A DNA stretch of 36,772 bases from a bacterium 1xD8-48 (GTDB lineage Bacteria; Bacillota; Clostridia; Lachnospirales; Lachnospiraceae). This document shows positions 24,951 through 34,048 of the stretch, in pieces. Positions within the stretch are counted from its first letter, which is position 1. Every line of letters begins with the position of its first letter. The notes below the pieces were generated by a model. It saw only the letters and a program-made list of their open reading frames with translations. It was not told the origin of the DNA and made no database searches. The DNA lies in contig QZDS01000041.1 in NCBI GenBank assembly GCA_009917455.1, positions 1 through 36,772 on the forward strand, written 5' to 3'. The position numbers were made by a program, and so were the translations under genes.

Positions 24951-25784
24951 ATGGGAACTGCTGAAATGGCTGAATTAGAATCAAATTGTCCTAAATGGAA
25001 ATTTCTTAGCGCAACAACGATTAAGTTAATAGCAGTTATTTTTATGTTTATGGATCATATCCATCAAATGTTTGTTACAGTGGGTGCGCCTGTATGGTTG
25101 ACAATGGTTGGCAGGCTTGTTTTTCCTATGTTTTTGTTTACTGCTGCTGAAAGTTTTCATTATACACGTAATAAAAGAAAATATTTGCAACGTCTCCTTT
25201 TTGCAAGTTGGGGAATGACAGTTTTCACATTTTCTTTAGGACAACTTATACCAAATGAAAATGTAGTTTTAATGAACAATGCGTTTAGTACCTTTTTCGT
25301 AGCAGGTTTATATATGATGTTTTGGGATTGGTTTTTGGAGGGAATAAAGACGAGAAAAGCAACACAAATAATCAAGTCCATCTTATGCTGTTTTATTCCG
25401 ATATTATGTGCTTTCCCTTTGTTATTAGTTGGAGTACTGTCGTCTGATGAAAATATTCCGGTTTTCGTAATACGGCTTCTTGCTTCTGTTTCATTGCTTG
25501 TACCTGATATTTTAGCTGTCGAGGGTGGCTTTGCTTTGGTACTTTTAGGAGTACTGTTTTATATATTCAGAAAAAACAGAATCATGCAGATATTAGTCTT
25601 ACTTATTTTATCAGTATTGGTATATATAGCTGGTAACAAAATTCAGTGTATTATGGGGTTGGCAGCAATACCCATATTACTGTATAACGGAAAACGTGGA
25701 CATGGTATGAAGAATTTTTTCTATATATTTTATCCTGCGCACATCGGGATATTATATATTATTTCAGCGCTGATCATTCCATAA
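24951..25784 (+). CDS. TraX-family membrane protein
   Basis: A 277-residue protein with about eight membrane segments. The TraX family hallmarks are present: IKLIAVIFMFMDHIHQM near the N-terminus, GRLVFPMFLFTAAE, and the C-terminal FFYIFYPAHIGILYIIS. TraX of F plasmids acetylates pilin; chromosomal relatives in Clostridia are thought to be acyltransferases acting on surface molecules or peptides, with unknown substrates. AAAGGAGG with about 10 bases of spacing supports the ATG. It is co-transcribed with the membrane-anchored regulator just upstream. Confidence 0.88.
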   Translation: MGTAEMAELESNCPKWKFLSATTIKLIAVIFMFMDHIHQMFVTVGAPVWLTMVGRLVFPMFLFTAAESFHYTRNKRKYLQRLLFASWGMTVFTFSLGQLIPNENVVLMNNAFSTFFVAGLYMMFWDWFLEGIKTRKATQIIKSILCCFIPILCAFPLLLVGVLSSDENIPVFVIRLLASVSLLVPDILAVEGGFALVLLGVLFYIFRKNRIMQILVLLILSVLVYIAGNKIQCIMGLAAIPILLYNGKRGHGMKNFFYIFYPAHIGILYIISALIIP

Positions 25785-25992
25785 TACGATGGTACTATTG
25801 CTTCTTTGGAATATAAAAATGCAACTATAAATCACTCAACACTCTATGTGGGAGAAAGGGGGATCATCTATGCCGTGCAAAGGGGATAGAAAGAAATTTT
25901 CATCACCTTATGTGTCTTTGCATCTTTTTTTGCATTATATTTATATAACTCAAAATTTGTAAAGTGGTGCTTATTTTACGTAATGCCAAACC

Positions 25993-26021
25993 TTGATGAC
26001 AGGTTAAAGATAAAGTACAAT
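25993..26021 (+). promoter_or_regulatory. Promoter for the LytTR regulator/kinase pair
   Basis: TTGATG (25993-25998), 17-base spacer, TACAAT (26016-26021), 30 bases before the start codon. The spacer holds ACAGGTTAAAG, close to the ACAGTTAAG-type half-site bound by AgrA-like LytTR proteins, which suggests autoregulation. The rest of 25785-25992 shows no convincing gene. Confidence 0.65.
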
Positions 26022-26051
26022 AAAAACGATATTGTCTAAAGGAGCGATAGT

Positions 26052-26780
26052 ATGTACAGAGTCGGCATATGTGATGATGATAAAGTTTTGTGTTCCTTGC
26101 TGGAGGAACAGATTCAGGAGCTTTCGGCAGAATTTTCAGTAAAATTTGACATAGAGGTATGGTATAGCGGAGAGAGTTTGGAGTGTGATTTGAAAAAAGG
26201 AGCCGGATTGGATATCCTTTTTCTTGATATTGAATTATTGCAGAAAAATGGGATTGAGATAGGAGCTTTTATCCGTGACGAGATGGAGGATACAGAAACC
26301 CATATCGTCTATATTTCTTCAAAACAGGGTTATGCGATGGAACTTTTCAAAATGCAGCCATTGGAATTTCTGGTAAAGCCAATTTCCGCCGCACGGCTGA
26401 AAGAAGTGCTCGAAAGAAGCATGAAAAGGAAAAAGTATGCGGGGAGCTGCTTTGAGTATCAAAGAGGAAGCCGGATTTTTCGTGTTTCGATAAAGGAAAT
26501 ATTATATTTCATGAGCATGGATAAAAAGGTTTTGATAATAAAAAAGGATGGACAGGAGGAATTTTATGGGAAGCTGAAAAATGTCATGGAGCAGCTTCCG
26601 GCAGGCTTTCTGATGATACATCAGTCCTATGTGATACATCAGGGATATGTGAGCGAGTATTCCTATGAAAGCATAAAAATGATGAATGGTGATGTACTGA
26701 GTGTCAGTAAACCATACCGAAAAGAAGTCAGGGCAAAAATAAAACAGTATCTGAAGGGGAAAATGTACAATGTGTTATAA
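26052..26780 (+). CDS. LytTR (AgrA-like) response regulator
   Basis: A 242-residue protein. The receiver domain has CDDD at residues 7-10, phosphoacceptor Asp59 in LFLDIE and Lys109 in LVKPIS. The C-terminal LytTR DNA-binding domain has RIFRVSIKEILYFMSMDKK, LPAGFLMIHQSYVIHQGYV and SVSKPYRKEV. Such regulators bind direct repeats upstream of peptide-signalling or transport genes. AAGGAG upstream supports the ATG. Its end overlaps the kinase gene by 11 bases. No agrB/agrD-like pair is present nearby. Confidence 0.92.
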   Translation: MYRVGICDDDKVLCSLLEEQIQELSAEFSVKFDIEVWYSGESLECDLKKGAGLDILFLDIELLQKNGIEIGAFIRDEMEDTETHIVYISSKQGYAMELFKMQPLEFLVKPISAARLKEVLERSMKRKKYAGSCFEYQRGSRIFRVSIKEILYFMSMDKKVLIIKKDGQEEFYGKLKNVMEQLPAGFLMIHQSYVIHQGYVSEYSYESIKMMNGDVLSVSKPYRKEVRAKIKQYLKGKMYNVL

Positions 26781-28032
26781 AATAGGATACGAATTGCCAA
26801 TGATTTTGATTGTAGGCATTTTGCATACGGCACTACTGAAAAAGGTCTTGGATACCTTTTTGCCCGCAGGGGATAAGGACAGGATGATGTGGAAAATCGT
26901 TTTTGTGGGATACTATCTGTTGACAACAGTCGCCTACAGTGTATTTCATGTATCGTTTCCCTATGAAATATGTAATTTGGCGGGTATTATTGGCGTGGCT
27001 TGTTTTTATCGTGGTGCGTGGGAGAAAAAAATATGGATTTCTATGGTCTGGTTCTGCATGGATACAGGCAGCGGGACGGCTGTATCCCTTGCCTGTTCAG
27101 AGATGGTCGGAATGCAGCAGGTTGCGGTTTCTGCCTTGCTCCTGCTGCTCTGCGTGGCGGTTATCTGTCATATTCCCGATCCGAGAGAAAGCAGGGAAAA
27201 AGCGCTTGATAAAAAGCAGATGTGTTTGCTGTCTGCAATTCCCATGTTAAGCGTGACGGTATTTTGGGGACTTATGTATGGAAACATTAGCAGATTGACA
27301 GCGGTATTTGTGTGTGTTGTGATTTTGGCGCTTAATCTGTGTGTTTTTTACTTGTATCATGTTTTGCTTAAAAATTATGTGCAGCTAAGGGAACAGGATA
27401 TTTATAAACAGCAGACGATTGCTTATCAGAACCAGATTGAGATTATGAAAGAGTCGCAGAGCCGTATCAGGGCATTAAAGCATGATATGAAAAACCATGT
27501 GTTGGCGCTTAAAGGACTGGCAAAGGGTTCAAAGTCAGAAAAGCTGATGGAATATCTTGATTCCATGCAGGAATTTATGCAGAATCCGTCAGAACATATT
27601 TATACCGGGAATGAAGCTTTGGACAGCCTGCTGAATTACAAGCTGCAAAGGGCAAAAGAAGAATTAAAAAAAGTGGAAACGGATATTGTGCTTCCTGAGA
27701 AGATGAATCTGCACTCTTTCGATTTCAATGTCATTGTTGGAAATCTTTTGGACAATGCGATAGCGGCATCTGTTCAGACAGACGGGCAGCATTTAAAATT
27801 CAGTATGCGGATGGAGAACGGCGTTCTGCTCCTTTATATGATAAATAGCTGCATGGGGATACCCGAAGGTATATGCGAAATACGCAGGCTTTCCGGGAAG
27901 TCTTATGCAGGGCATGGTATAGGACTTACAAATGTCCAAAGAATTGTGGAAAAATATCATGGCGATATGGAAATGCATTGTAAAGAAAACTATATGGAAA
28001 CAGAGATTATGCTGTATATGAAAAACCTGTAA
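26770..28032 (+). CDS. GHKL (AgrC-like) sensor histidine kinase
   Basis: A 420-residue kinase. The first ~200 residues hold about six membrane segments and almost no extracellular domain, the AgrC layout used to sense small hydrophobic or cyclic peptides. A coiled linker leads to the phosphorylation motif RALKHDMKNHV with His238. The ATPase domain has N-box NLLDNAI and a GHGIGLTNVQ box typical of the GHKL subfamily. It overlaps the regulator gene. A strong terminator follows, so the pair is its own transcript, separate from the ABC genes. Confidence 0.92.
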   Translation: MCYKIGYELPMILIVGILHTALLKKVLDTFLPAGDKDRMMWKIVFVGYYLLTTVAYSVFHVSFPYEICNLAGIIGVACFYRGAWEKKIWISMVWFCMDTGSGTAVSLACSEMVGMQQVAVSALLLLLCVAVICHIPDPRESREKALDKKQMCLLSAIPMLSVTVFWGLMYGNISRLTAVFVCVVILALNLCVFYLYHVLLKNYVQLREQDIYKQQTIAYQNQIEIMKESQSRIRALKHDMKNHVLALKGLAKGSKSEKLMEYLDSMQEFMQNPSEHIYTGNEALDSLLNYKLQRAKEELKKVETDIVLPEKMNLHSFDFNVIVGNLLDNAIAASVQTDGQHLKFSMRMENGVLLLYMINSCMGIPEGICEIRRLSGKSYAGHGIGLTNVQRIVEKYHGDMEMHCKENYMETEIMLYMKNL

Positions 28033-28037
28033 ACACT

Positions 28038-28071
28038 GAAAAAGCTGTCATATGTTCATGGCAGCTTTTTC
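28038..28071 (+). terminator. Rho-independent terminator after the AgrC-like kinase
   Basis: GAAAAAGCTGTCAT (28038-28051) pairs with ATGGCAGCTTTTTC (28058-28071), one mismatch, ending in a T tract. Confidence 0.85.
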
Positions 28072-28160
28072 ATAAAGATTTTTGTGACAGATTTCCGGGT
28101 TGATTTCAGAAAAAATATGGTAGAATTTCGCCGAAGTTAAAAAAAACAGACTAAAAACGG

Positions 28161-28166
28161 TATAAT
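28161..28166 (+). promoter_or_regulatory. Likely -10 of the lipoprotein/ABC operon
   Basis: TATAAT at 28161-28166 lies 43 bases before the lipoprotein ATG. No good -35 is seen at the expected place (TAAAAA at 28138-28143). A poor -35 is what one expects for a promoter needing an activator such as the upstream LytTR protein. Confidence 0.5.
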
Positions 28167-28208
28167 CCATCTCATAACCCATACGGGAAATTTCAGGAGG
28201 CATAGGAA

Positions 28209-29402
28209 ATGAGGAAAAAATTTTTGAGCGTACTAATAGCAGGAGCATTATGGGTATGTGCATTGACGGGATGCCAGAAAGCACCGGAAGCATCTGCGGA
28301 CAGCGATGTTTACCATGCCAAAAGCTCTTTGGAGGGCGAGGTGGAGAATATTGTGGCAAAAGAGTCTGACACAAATACAGCAGGAACAGACAAGCCTAAG
28401 TCAGAAGGAAGCTGCGATGCTTTGGTCGGAACGGAGGAAAACGGCATATGGATTTGTGCAGAAGTTCCCGCAGCGCCGCAGACAGCCCGGACGCTGACTT
28501 TGCAGAAACGGGATGATTGGGATACGGAAAAGTTGAAAGAACTGCTTGACAGCGAAAACGGAAATGTGCAGGACATTACCGAAGAACATCTTGCGCAGTG
28601 GGAAAAAGAGTTAAGTGAAATGAATGAAGAGGATAAGCCGGTTGAATGGATGAATTTCGGTGATGATTCTCTTATGATTTTATCGGACGGACAGAAGGAG
28701 GTATCTTTTGCAGGAAATACATCTGTAAGTTATGTGGATGAAATATTAAAAAAGAACTGTGATGCAATTTATAAAGAAGCTCCGGAAATTGATGTTATAA
28801 GGGAGAGTGAAACCGCTCCCGCCCAATTTCCCGTTTCCAATGCGAAGGATATCCTTCTGGAGAAGCTGGCAGTATTGGACATTACGGAAATACATATTTC
28901 CAGGGCTTTGTACTATGAACTTGACGGAACTGCATTTTATGAACTGACATTCACGCCTTCTTATGAAACGATTGGAGTAGCGTCAGAGTTTGGTCAGATT
29001 GTGCGTGGGGAGGTTCAGCCGAGAGGAACCGCATGGATTACCGAGGACGGCATAGCGATGATGAGATTGGAGGATTATTGTGGTAAAATTACAGAGCAGT
29101 CTGAAAACGGAAAAATTTTGACGTTTTCACAGGTGACAGATATTTTGGGAAAATATTTGGAAAACAACACTTTCTGCGGAAATTCAAAGGCAAAACTGAC
29201 ACAGGCAGAGATTGTATATTATCCGACACTTCGGGAATCAGAACTGATCCTGACACCGGCATGGCATATCTACATTCCATTAAATGAAATGATGGATGCA
29301 ATGGAGTCTGGCGATAAAGCATGGCAGGAAGCGTTCGAGAGCGGCGCAGCGTGGAATATTTATCTGGATGCCGTGACGGGAGAGTTGATAAAGGTGGAAT
29401 AA
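28209..29402 (+). CDS. Lipoprotein (DUF6034-like) of the ABC locus
   Basis: A 397-residue protein. The signal peptide ends in the lipobox ALTGC with Cys22, so it is anchored on the outside of the membrane. A low-complexity stretch to about residue 75 precedes an extracellular body with repeated alpha/beta patterns (NAKDILLEKLAVLDITEIHI, YELTFTPSYETIGV) and a C-terminal LTPAWHIYIPL ... YLDAVTGELI. That ending resembles the PepSY/YycI-like or DUF6034 proteins and the pseudogene at 11023. AGGAGG upstream supports the ATG. It is first in an operon with three membrane proteins and an ATPase, and may be the ligand-binding or regulatory part of that transporter. Confidence 0.8.
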   Translation: MRKKFLSVLIAGALWVCALTGCQKAPEASADSDVYHAKSSLEGEVENIVAKESDTNTAGTDKPKSEGSCDALVGTEENGIWICAEVPAAPQTARTLTLQKRDDWDTEKLKELLDSENGNVQDITEEHLAQWEKELSEMNEEDKPVEWMNFGDDSLMILSDGQKEVSFAGNTSVSYVDEILKKNCDAIYKEAPEIDVIRESETAPAQFPVSNAKDILLEKLAVLDITEIHISRALYYELDGTAFYELTFTPSYETIGVASEFGQIVRGEVQPRGTAWITEDGIAMMRLEDYCGKITEQSENGKILTFSQVTDILGKYLENNTFCGNSKAKLTQAEIVYYPTLRESELILTPAWHIYIPLNEMMDAMESGDKAWQEAFESGAAWNIYLDAVTGELIKVE

Positions 29403-29403
29403 A

Positions 29404-30162
29404 ATGAATGGATTTTTTTGGAAGGATATGAAAAGAAGTTTTCTGAATGTGGGATTTTTTGTCGGGATGGCTTCCGTGGCGGCGCTTTTGACGGCTGCGG
29501 TGGCAACGGGGACGCCGCCGGGACGTATACGGAGCAGCTACTATATTTTGTTCAATGTGTTTGGCGCTTCGGGATTTGGTCCTTTTGCGGCTGTCTTTCC
29601 CGTGCTGGCTTATGCGACTCGTTTTTGTGAAGAATATCAGAGTGGGTATTACCGTATGATTTTTTCAAGGATGAGCCCGACACGCTTTGGAAGAATCCGT
29701 ATATGCAGCGTTGCACTGTCCGGGGGCGTCATGCTGGCAGTTCCGATTGCGTCTGCCTGTATCATGGCTTATATTCTTGGCGTTCCGGGCGTGCCGCAAG
29801 GCTCGGACGAAGGACTGCTGGACGGGACAATCATGCTTACCTATATCGTCAAATATGGGGATTGGTACATTGCTGTTGGGAAAACCGTTCTCGGTTTTTT
29901 GTTTGGATGTGTGTGGGCGCTTATGGGATTTCTGTTTGCGGTATGGATTCCTAACCGTTATGTTGCCCTGATTGCGCCGTTTGTATTGTATGAATCCATG
30001 TGGATCGGACTGGATGGGATTGTATGGCTGAATCCCATCCGGCTCCTCAGGGGAGATGATGTAGGAAGTTACCCTCTGGCGGCAGGAGTAGAATGTGTCT
30101 ATATCATTGCCGTATCAACCGTCACTATGGCAGGACTTGTGAGGAGGTATCGGAATGGGTAG
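29404..30162 (+). CDS. ABC-2-like membrane protein 1
   Basis: A 252-residue protein with about six membrane segments (VGFFVGMASVAALLTAAVA, SGGVMLAVPIASACIMAYI, LGFLFGCVWALMGFLFAVW). It starts 1 base after the lipoprotein stop and overlaps the next gene by 8 bases, so it is translationally coupled. The charged YATRFCEEYQSGYYRMIFSR segment after the second membrane stretch is typical of ABC-2-type permeases, where it contacts the ATPase. It is one of three membrane proteins that should pair with the ATPase at 31644. Confidence 0.8.
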   Translation: MNGFFWKDMKRSFLNVGFFVGMASVAALLTAAVATGTPPGRIRSSYYILFNVFGASGFGPFAAVFPVLAYATRFCEEYQSGYYRMIFSRMSPTRFGRIRICSVALSGGVMLAVPIASACIMAYILGVPGVPQGSDEGLLDGTIMLTYIVKYGDWYIAVGKTVLGFLFGCVWALMGFLFAVWIPNRYVALIAPFVLYESMWIGLDGIVWLNPIRLLRGDDVGSYPLAAGVECVYIIAVSTVTMAGLVRRYRNG

Positions 30163-30994
30163 TCTTGTGGTAATCATAAAAGGGATGTTTTGGCAGGAGC
30201 AAAGAAACGGCAGGGTTATCATGGGATATTTTTTGGGATTTGCAGTCATGGGATATTGGATGAGAGGTTTTTTGCGGTATGCGGCTGACACAGGAGAACC
30301 AGTTAACATACTGGAAGCCTTCTGCGTGGTTGAGCAGCATTACGTGAATATGCTGTTTTTGGTCCTGGGATGGCTTCTGGTAGTGGCAGACGCCCCGTTT
30401 ATGAAAGGGAATATTTACCTGCTTTTATATCGGTGCGGCAGAAAGCGTTGGAATATGGGAATGTTTTTCTAAATATTGCTGCAGGCATTTCTTTATACTG
30501 CGGCTATGGCGGTATTTACTATAATCATCAGCAGTTTTTTCGGGTTTGTGGGGAATATGTGGAGCAGTCCGGTATATTCTCTGGCGCTTGATGTCACAAA
30601 CAACATCGGAGCCAGGTATAATATTACATTTCCGTGGCTTGCGATGATGAAGGCCATGTCTGTTCCACAGGCATTTGCAGTGACCTTTTTGTTTCTTTAT
30701 CTGTATCTTGCTTTTATGGGAGCGCTTTTATATGTTGCTGCACTGCTGTTTTCAGGAATAGCCGGAATAGTGACTGTAATAGGGGTGCATCTGACCGGAT
30801 ATTTACGAATGATGGACGGTTATACGGAAACTTCTTTATTGGCAAGGGCAGTTCCGGGAAATTTTATAGATGGGACATTGTCTTACTGGCAGTCTGTGGC
30901 TTTGTTTTTGGCATTGATTGTGGTTTTAATGGTTTTATCATCTGTTTTTGTGAAAAAAATTGAGTTTCAGTCGGGAACGGAGGTAGAAGGATAA
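30155..30994 (+). pseudogene. ABC-2-like membrane protein 2, interrupted by an in-frame stop
   Basis: The frame 30155-30994 encodes about 279 residues of a polytopic membrane protein but is broken by TAA at 30470-30472, right after RKRWNMGMFF. The same frame continues at once with ILLQAFLYTAAMAVFTIII through to the end. A single base change would restore it (for example a tyrosine codon). Both halves are otherwise well kept, with membrane segments throughout and matching positions in the operon. The second half could only restart at TTG 30476, which has no ribosome site. Options are a recent nonsense mutation, read-through or a sequencing error. Confidence 0.75.
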
Positions 30995-31623
30995 TGTCGG
31001 AAAGTATGTTTATCAGGCTGTTTGCAGGGGTACCATCCGATTATTTTGAAGCCATACCGCTGATTCCTTTTGGACAATGGCTTCTGCCGATTGGCTTTTT
31101 TCTGTTGACAGTGGGTTTTTATTCAGAACGGAACAGAAAGGTGGAAGTATTTTCCCTGTACCGTTATGGAACAGTTTCGGACTGGTGGATAAGGCATTTT
31201 GTGAAAAGGGTGATATTTGGTATAAAGACGGCAGTATTGCTCCTGCTCATTGTTTTGACCTGCGATATTGTTATGGGGAAATCGATTTTACTTTCCGCAG
31301 GGCTGCTTGCAAAAATCAGTGTCTTGTGGCTGCTTCATAGTATCAGTATGGCAGCGCTTTTCGTGTTATTGGATCTATTCCCCATCAGACGTTTTGTTCC
31401 GGGGATGTTATTCCTGCTGGAAGGCGTGACATTTATGATTGGCTGCCGGATTTGCGCAGTTTCCCATGCAATGTACGGAATGTGGGGGATGTATCTGCGA
31501 AGCAGCTTATATGAAACAGGCGGCTTTCCGGTCGGAGTGATAATTGTAGCGGAAGCTGTTTTGCAGGCAGCCAGTTTTGCTGTCGGACGGGAATATTTGA
31601 AAAAAGAAACAGATCATATTTAA
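30994..31623 (+). CDS. ABC-2-like membrane protein 3
   Basis: A 209-residue protein with about five membrane segments (WLLPIGFFLLTVGFY, IKTAVLLLLIVLTCDIVMG, LLAKISVLWLLHSISMAALF). Its ATG shares a base with the TAA of the preceding gene (TAATG), so it is coupled to it. The RKVEVFSLYRYG segment is a likely cytoplasmic coupling region. No family name is claimed. It should form the channel with membrane proteins 1 and 2. Confidence 0.75.
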   Translation: MSESMFIRLFAGVPSDYFEAIPLIPFGQWLLPIGFFLLTVGFYSERNRKVEVFSLYRYGTVSDWWIRHFVKRVIFGIKTAVLLLLIVLTCDIVMGKSILLSAGLLAKISVLWLLHSISMAALFVLLDLFPIRRFVPGMLFLLEGVTFMIGCRICAVSHAMYGMWGMYLRSSLYETGGFPVGVIIVAEAVLQAASFAVGREYLKKETDHI

Positions 31624-31643
31624 AGAAAGGAAGGTTTGCGAAT

Positions 31644-32276
31644 ATGGCAGAAGCAATCCATGTGGAGAATGTAACAAAAAGGTTTGGCGAAGTTGTTGCG
31701 CTCGACCGTATTAACATTAGTTTTGAAAAAGGAAAAATATATGGGATTATAGGAAGGAATGGTTCCGGTAAGACTGTTCTGTTCAAAACGATGATTGGAT
31801 ATTTAAAACCGACAGGCGGGAGGGTTGTAGTGGGGGAAAAGGAGATTGGAAAAGATATTGATTTTGCAGACAATATGGGAATTATTATTGAAAATCCCGG
31901 ATTTTTAAGCAGATACACAGGATACAGAAATCTGGAATATTTGGCATCTATCCGCAAATTGACAGGCAGGGAGCAGATCAGGGAGAGCATGGAACGGGTA
32001 GGCTTAGATCCCGACAGCCGCAAAAAAGTCGGAAAATATTCCCTTGGTATGAGGCAGAGGCTGGGTATTGCCCAGGCAATTATGGAAAACCCGGATATTT
32101 TGATCCTGGATGAACCAATGAACGGACTGGACAATCAGGGGGTAAACGATGTGCGGGATATTCTTTTGGGATTAAAGAAAGAAGGAAAAACCGTCATACT
32201 TGCCAGCCATAATAAAGAGGATATAGAGGTTTTGTGTGATACGGTATATGAGATGGAACATGGAAGACTGGTGTAA
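31644..32276 (+). CDS. ABC transporter ATP-binding protein
   Basis: A 210-residue ATPase with Walker A GRNGSGKT (37-44), Q-loop-region GIIIENPGFL (a Glu-Asn in place of the usual Gln, as in many lantibiotic-immunity and bacteriocin ATPases), signature YSLGMRQR, Walker B ILILDEPMNGLD and H-switch SHN. The short size without extra C-terminal domain is typical of ABC-2 exporters. AAAGGAAGG upstream supports the ATG. It ends the lipoprotein/permease operon controlled most likely by the AgrA-like pair. Confidence 0.92.
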   Translation: MAEAIHVENVTKRFGEVVALDRINISFEKGKIYGIIGRNGSGKTVLFKTMIGYLKPTGGRVVVGEKEIGKDIDFADNMGIIIENPGFLSRYTGYRNLEYLASIRKLTGREQIRESMERVGLDPDSRKKVGKYSLGMRQRLGIAQAIMENPDILILDEPMNGLDNQGVNDVRDILLGLKKEGKTVILASHNKEDIEVLCDTVYEMEHGRLV

Positions 32277-32410
32277 TGGAATAAAATTTTAAAACAGAAA
32301 GGCGTGATACCTATTGACAAAATAGTAATTTTACCTTTTTCCAATTCAGAAGAATAATCTGCGTAGTAAAATTGAAGATGACAGGAAACGACCGTCCTAT
32401 ATTCTGACAG

Positions 32411-32461
32411 TCAGAGGTTTTCGGCAACCTGGATAAAGCTCTTTAACTGGTCTGTATTCAT
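32411..32461 (-). pseudogene. LysR-family regulator, N-terminal stub
   Basis: On the minus strand an ATG at 32461 after a GAGGTG site opens 16 codons, MNTDQLKSFIQVAENL, the classic start of a LysR helix-turn-helix, then TGA. Further along the same strand (about 32370-32290) a frame reads YYADYSSELEKGKITILSIG, which could be a scrap of the LysR C-terminal domain. The middle of the gene is gone. It was divergent from the MATE gene. Confidence 0.6.
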
Positions 32462-32544
32462 GAGTTTCACCTCAATTATTGCGTTTTTGTCATTGATAAT
32501 GCCATATTTTCATTTCACTTTCAAGAGCTGGTGTGCTTTAATAT

Positions 32545-32572
32545 AGCATATAGCCCGATAGGGTTATATGCT
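32545..32572. promoter_or_regulatory. LysR-type operator dyad upstream of the MATE gene
   Basis: AGCATATAGCCC, 4 bases (GATA), GGGTTATATGCT: a dyad with a single G-T mismatch that includes the T-N11-A pattern of LysR sites (ATAGCCCGATAGGGTTAT). It lies between the LysR stub and the MATE gene, 75 bases before the MATE start. Confidence 0.6.
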
Positions 32573-32647
32573 AACGGGAAAAATACGTAGCTTTTTTTCG
32601 AGTCTGCCACTGGTGGCCGGCATATTTTTTAGACAGGGAGGTAGAAA

Positions 32648-34042
32648 ATGGAAGCAACGATAACGAAAACCAACCCTCTCGGCACAGAAAGGGTTGGAAA
32701 ACTGATGATGCGTTATGCAGTGCCAAGCATTATTTCCATTGTGGTGAATTCACTGTATAACATGGTAGACCAGGTCTTTATCGGCCAGGGGGTAGGATAT
32801 CTTGGAAATGCGGCAACGAATGTAATTATGCCGGTTTCAACGATTATGCTGGCTCTCGGCTTTATGTTTGGGGACGGGGCGGCAGCTTTTATGAGCCTGC
32901 ATCTTGGGAAAAAGGAACCGGAAAAGGCTGCAAAAGGCATAGGGAATATGGTAGCGATAGTCATTGGAACCGGAATTGTCCTGATGATTTTGTTTGAATC
33001 GTTTTTGACACCGCTTTGTCGACTGTTTGGGGCTACGGATAACGTACTTCCTTATGCGCTGGACTATGGACGGATCATTGTACTTGGGTTTCCCTTTTCG
33101 ATTATCTGTTCTGCTTTTGGAAGCCCGATTCGCGCTGACGGCAGACCGAAGATAAGCATGGTCGGTCTCCTGATAGGATGTGCTACAAACATGATTCTCG
33201 ACCCGATTTTTATTTTTGTATGCGGGTGGGGCGTAAAAGGAGCTGCATGGGCAACGATACTGGGGCAGGTATTGAACGCGTTTTACTTTATTATCTGTTT
33301 GTTTCAATTTAAGACAATTAAAATAAAAAAAGAATATTTTATCCCGGATGTAAAGGTTGTGGGGAACATCGCTTCTCTTGGAACATCCAGCCTTATTTCA
33401 CAGATTGCTTCGGTGTTCGTTATTGCAATCATGAATAATATGCTGGTAAAGTACGGTGCAGTTTCCAAATATGGAGCTGATATTCCATTGGCAGCTTTGG
33501 GTGTCACGATGAAAGTCAGCCAGTTGATTACCGGGGTTACATTAGGGATTGCAAGCGGCGTGCAGCCAATTCTCGGATACAATTACGGAAGCAGACAGCA
33601 TGACCGTGTTAAAAGTACATTGAAATGGTCGCTTATTTTGGGTACCGCAATCATGTTTGTGGCATTGTTTATCTTCCAGGTTTTCCCGGAGCAGATCATC
33701 GGTATTTTTGGACAGGAATCAGACCTTTATGTAGAATTCGCGGTAAAATGTTTCCGCATTTATCTGCTTGCCTGTTTTCTGATTCCGTCGGGCGCAGTTG
33801 CAGGTATTTTTTTTCAGGCAATCGGAAAGCCGATTCCGGCTGCGGCGCTGACCCTTTCAAGGCAGATTATCCTGTTAATTCCTGCTATGCTGATTTTAGG
33901 TTATACAATGGGTGTGGAAGGAATTTTATGGGCAGGCCCGTTTTCTGACGCTTTGTCTGGAATTATTGCATTGATTACAGTGAAAGTATTCTGGAAACAT
34001 ATTTTTGAGAATAAGGGACAAAAAGAAACAGCAGGGAGATAA
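32648..34042 (+). CDS. MATE-family multidrug/Na+ (or H+) antiporter
   Basis: A 464-residue protein with twelve predicted membrane segments in two homologous halves. Hallmarks are MMRYAVPSIISIVVNSLYNM then VDQVFIGQGVG near the N-terminus, PIRADGRPKISM, LDPIFIFV, LGVTMKVSQ and QPILGYNYGSRQ. It resembles the MepA branch of drug exporters from Firmicutes. It would expel cationic drugs or metabolites in exchange for ions. GGGAGG upstream fixes the ATG. Its divergent LysR regulator has been reduced to a stub, while a LysR-like operator survives. Confidence 0.92.
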   Translation: MEATITKTNPLGTERVGKLMMRYAVPSIISIVVNSLYNMVDQVFIGQGVGYLGNAATNVIMPVSTIMLALGFMFGDGAAAFMSLHLGKKEPEKAAKGIGNMVAIVIGTGIVLMILFESFLTPLCRLFGATDNVLPYALDYGRIIVLGFPFSIICSAFGSPIRADGRPKISMVGLLIGCATNMILDPIFIFVCGWGVKGAAWATILGQVLNAFYFIICLFQFKTIKIKKEYFIPDVKVVGNIASLGTSSLISQIASVFVIAIMNNMLVKYGAVSKYGADIPLAALGVTMKVSQLITGVTLGIASGVQPILGYNYGSRQHDRVKSTLKWSLILGTAIMFVALFIFQVFPEQIIGIFGQESDLYVEFAVKCFRIYLLACFLIPSGAVAGIFFQAIGKPIPAAALTLSRQIILLIPAMLILGYTMGVEGILWAGPFSDALSGIIALITVKVFWKHIFENKGQKETAGR

Positions 34043-34048
34043 TGGATT

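Noticed and set aside
25870..25962. 30-residue frame as a possible signalling peptide for the AgrC-like kinase
   Set aside because: Weak ribosome site, no AgrD-like core and no AgrB-like protease nearby.
29418..31340. Alternate-frame ORFs inside the ABC membrane genes
   Set aside because: They overlap frames with consistent membrane segments and coupled starts.
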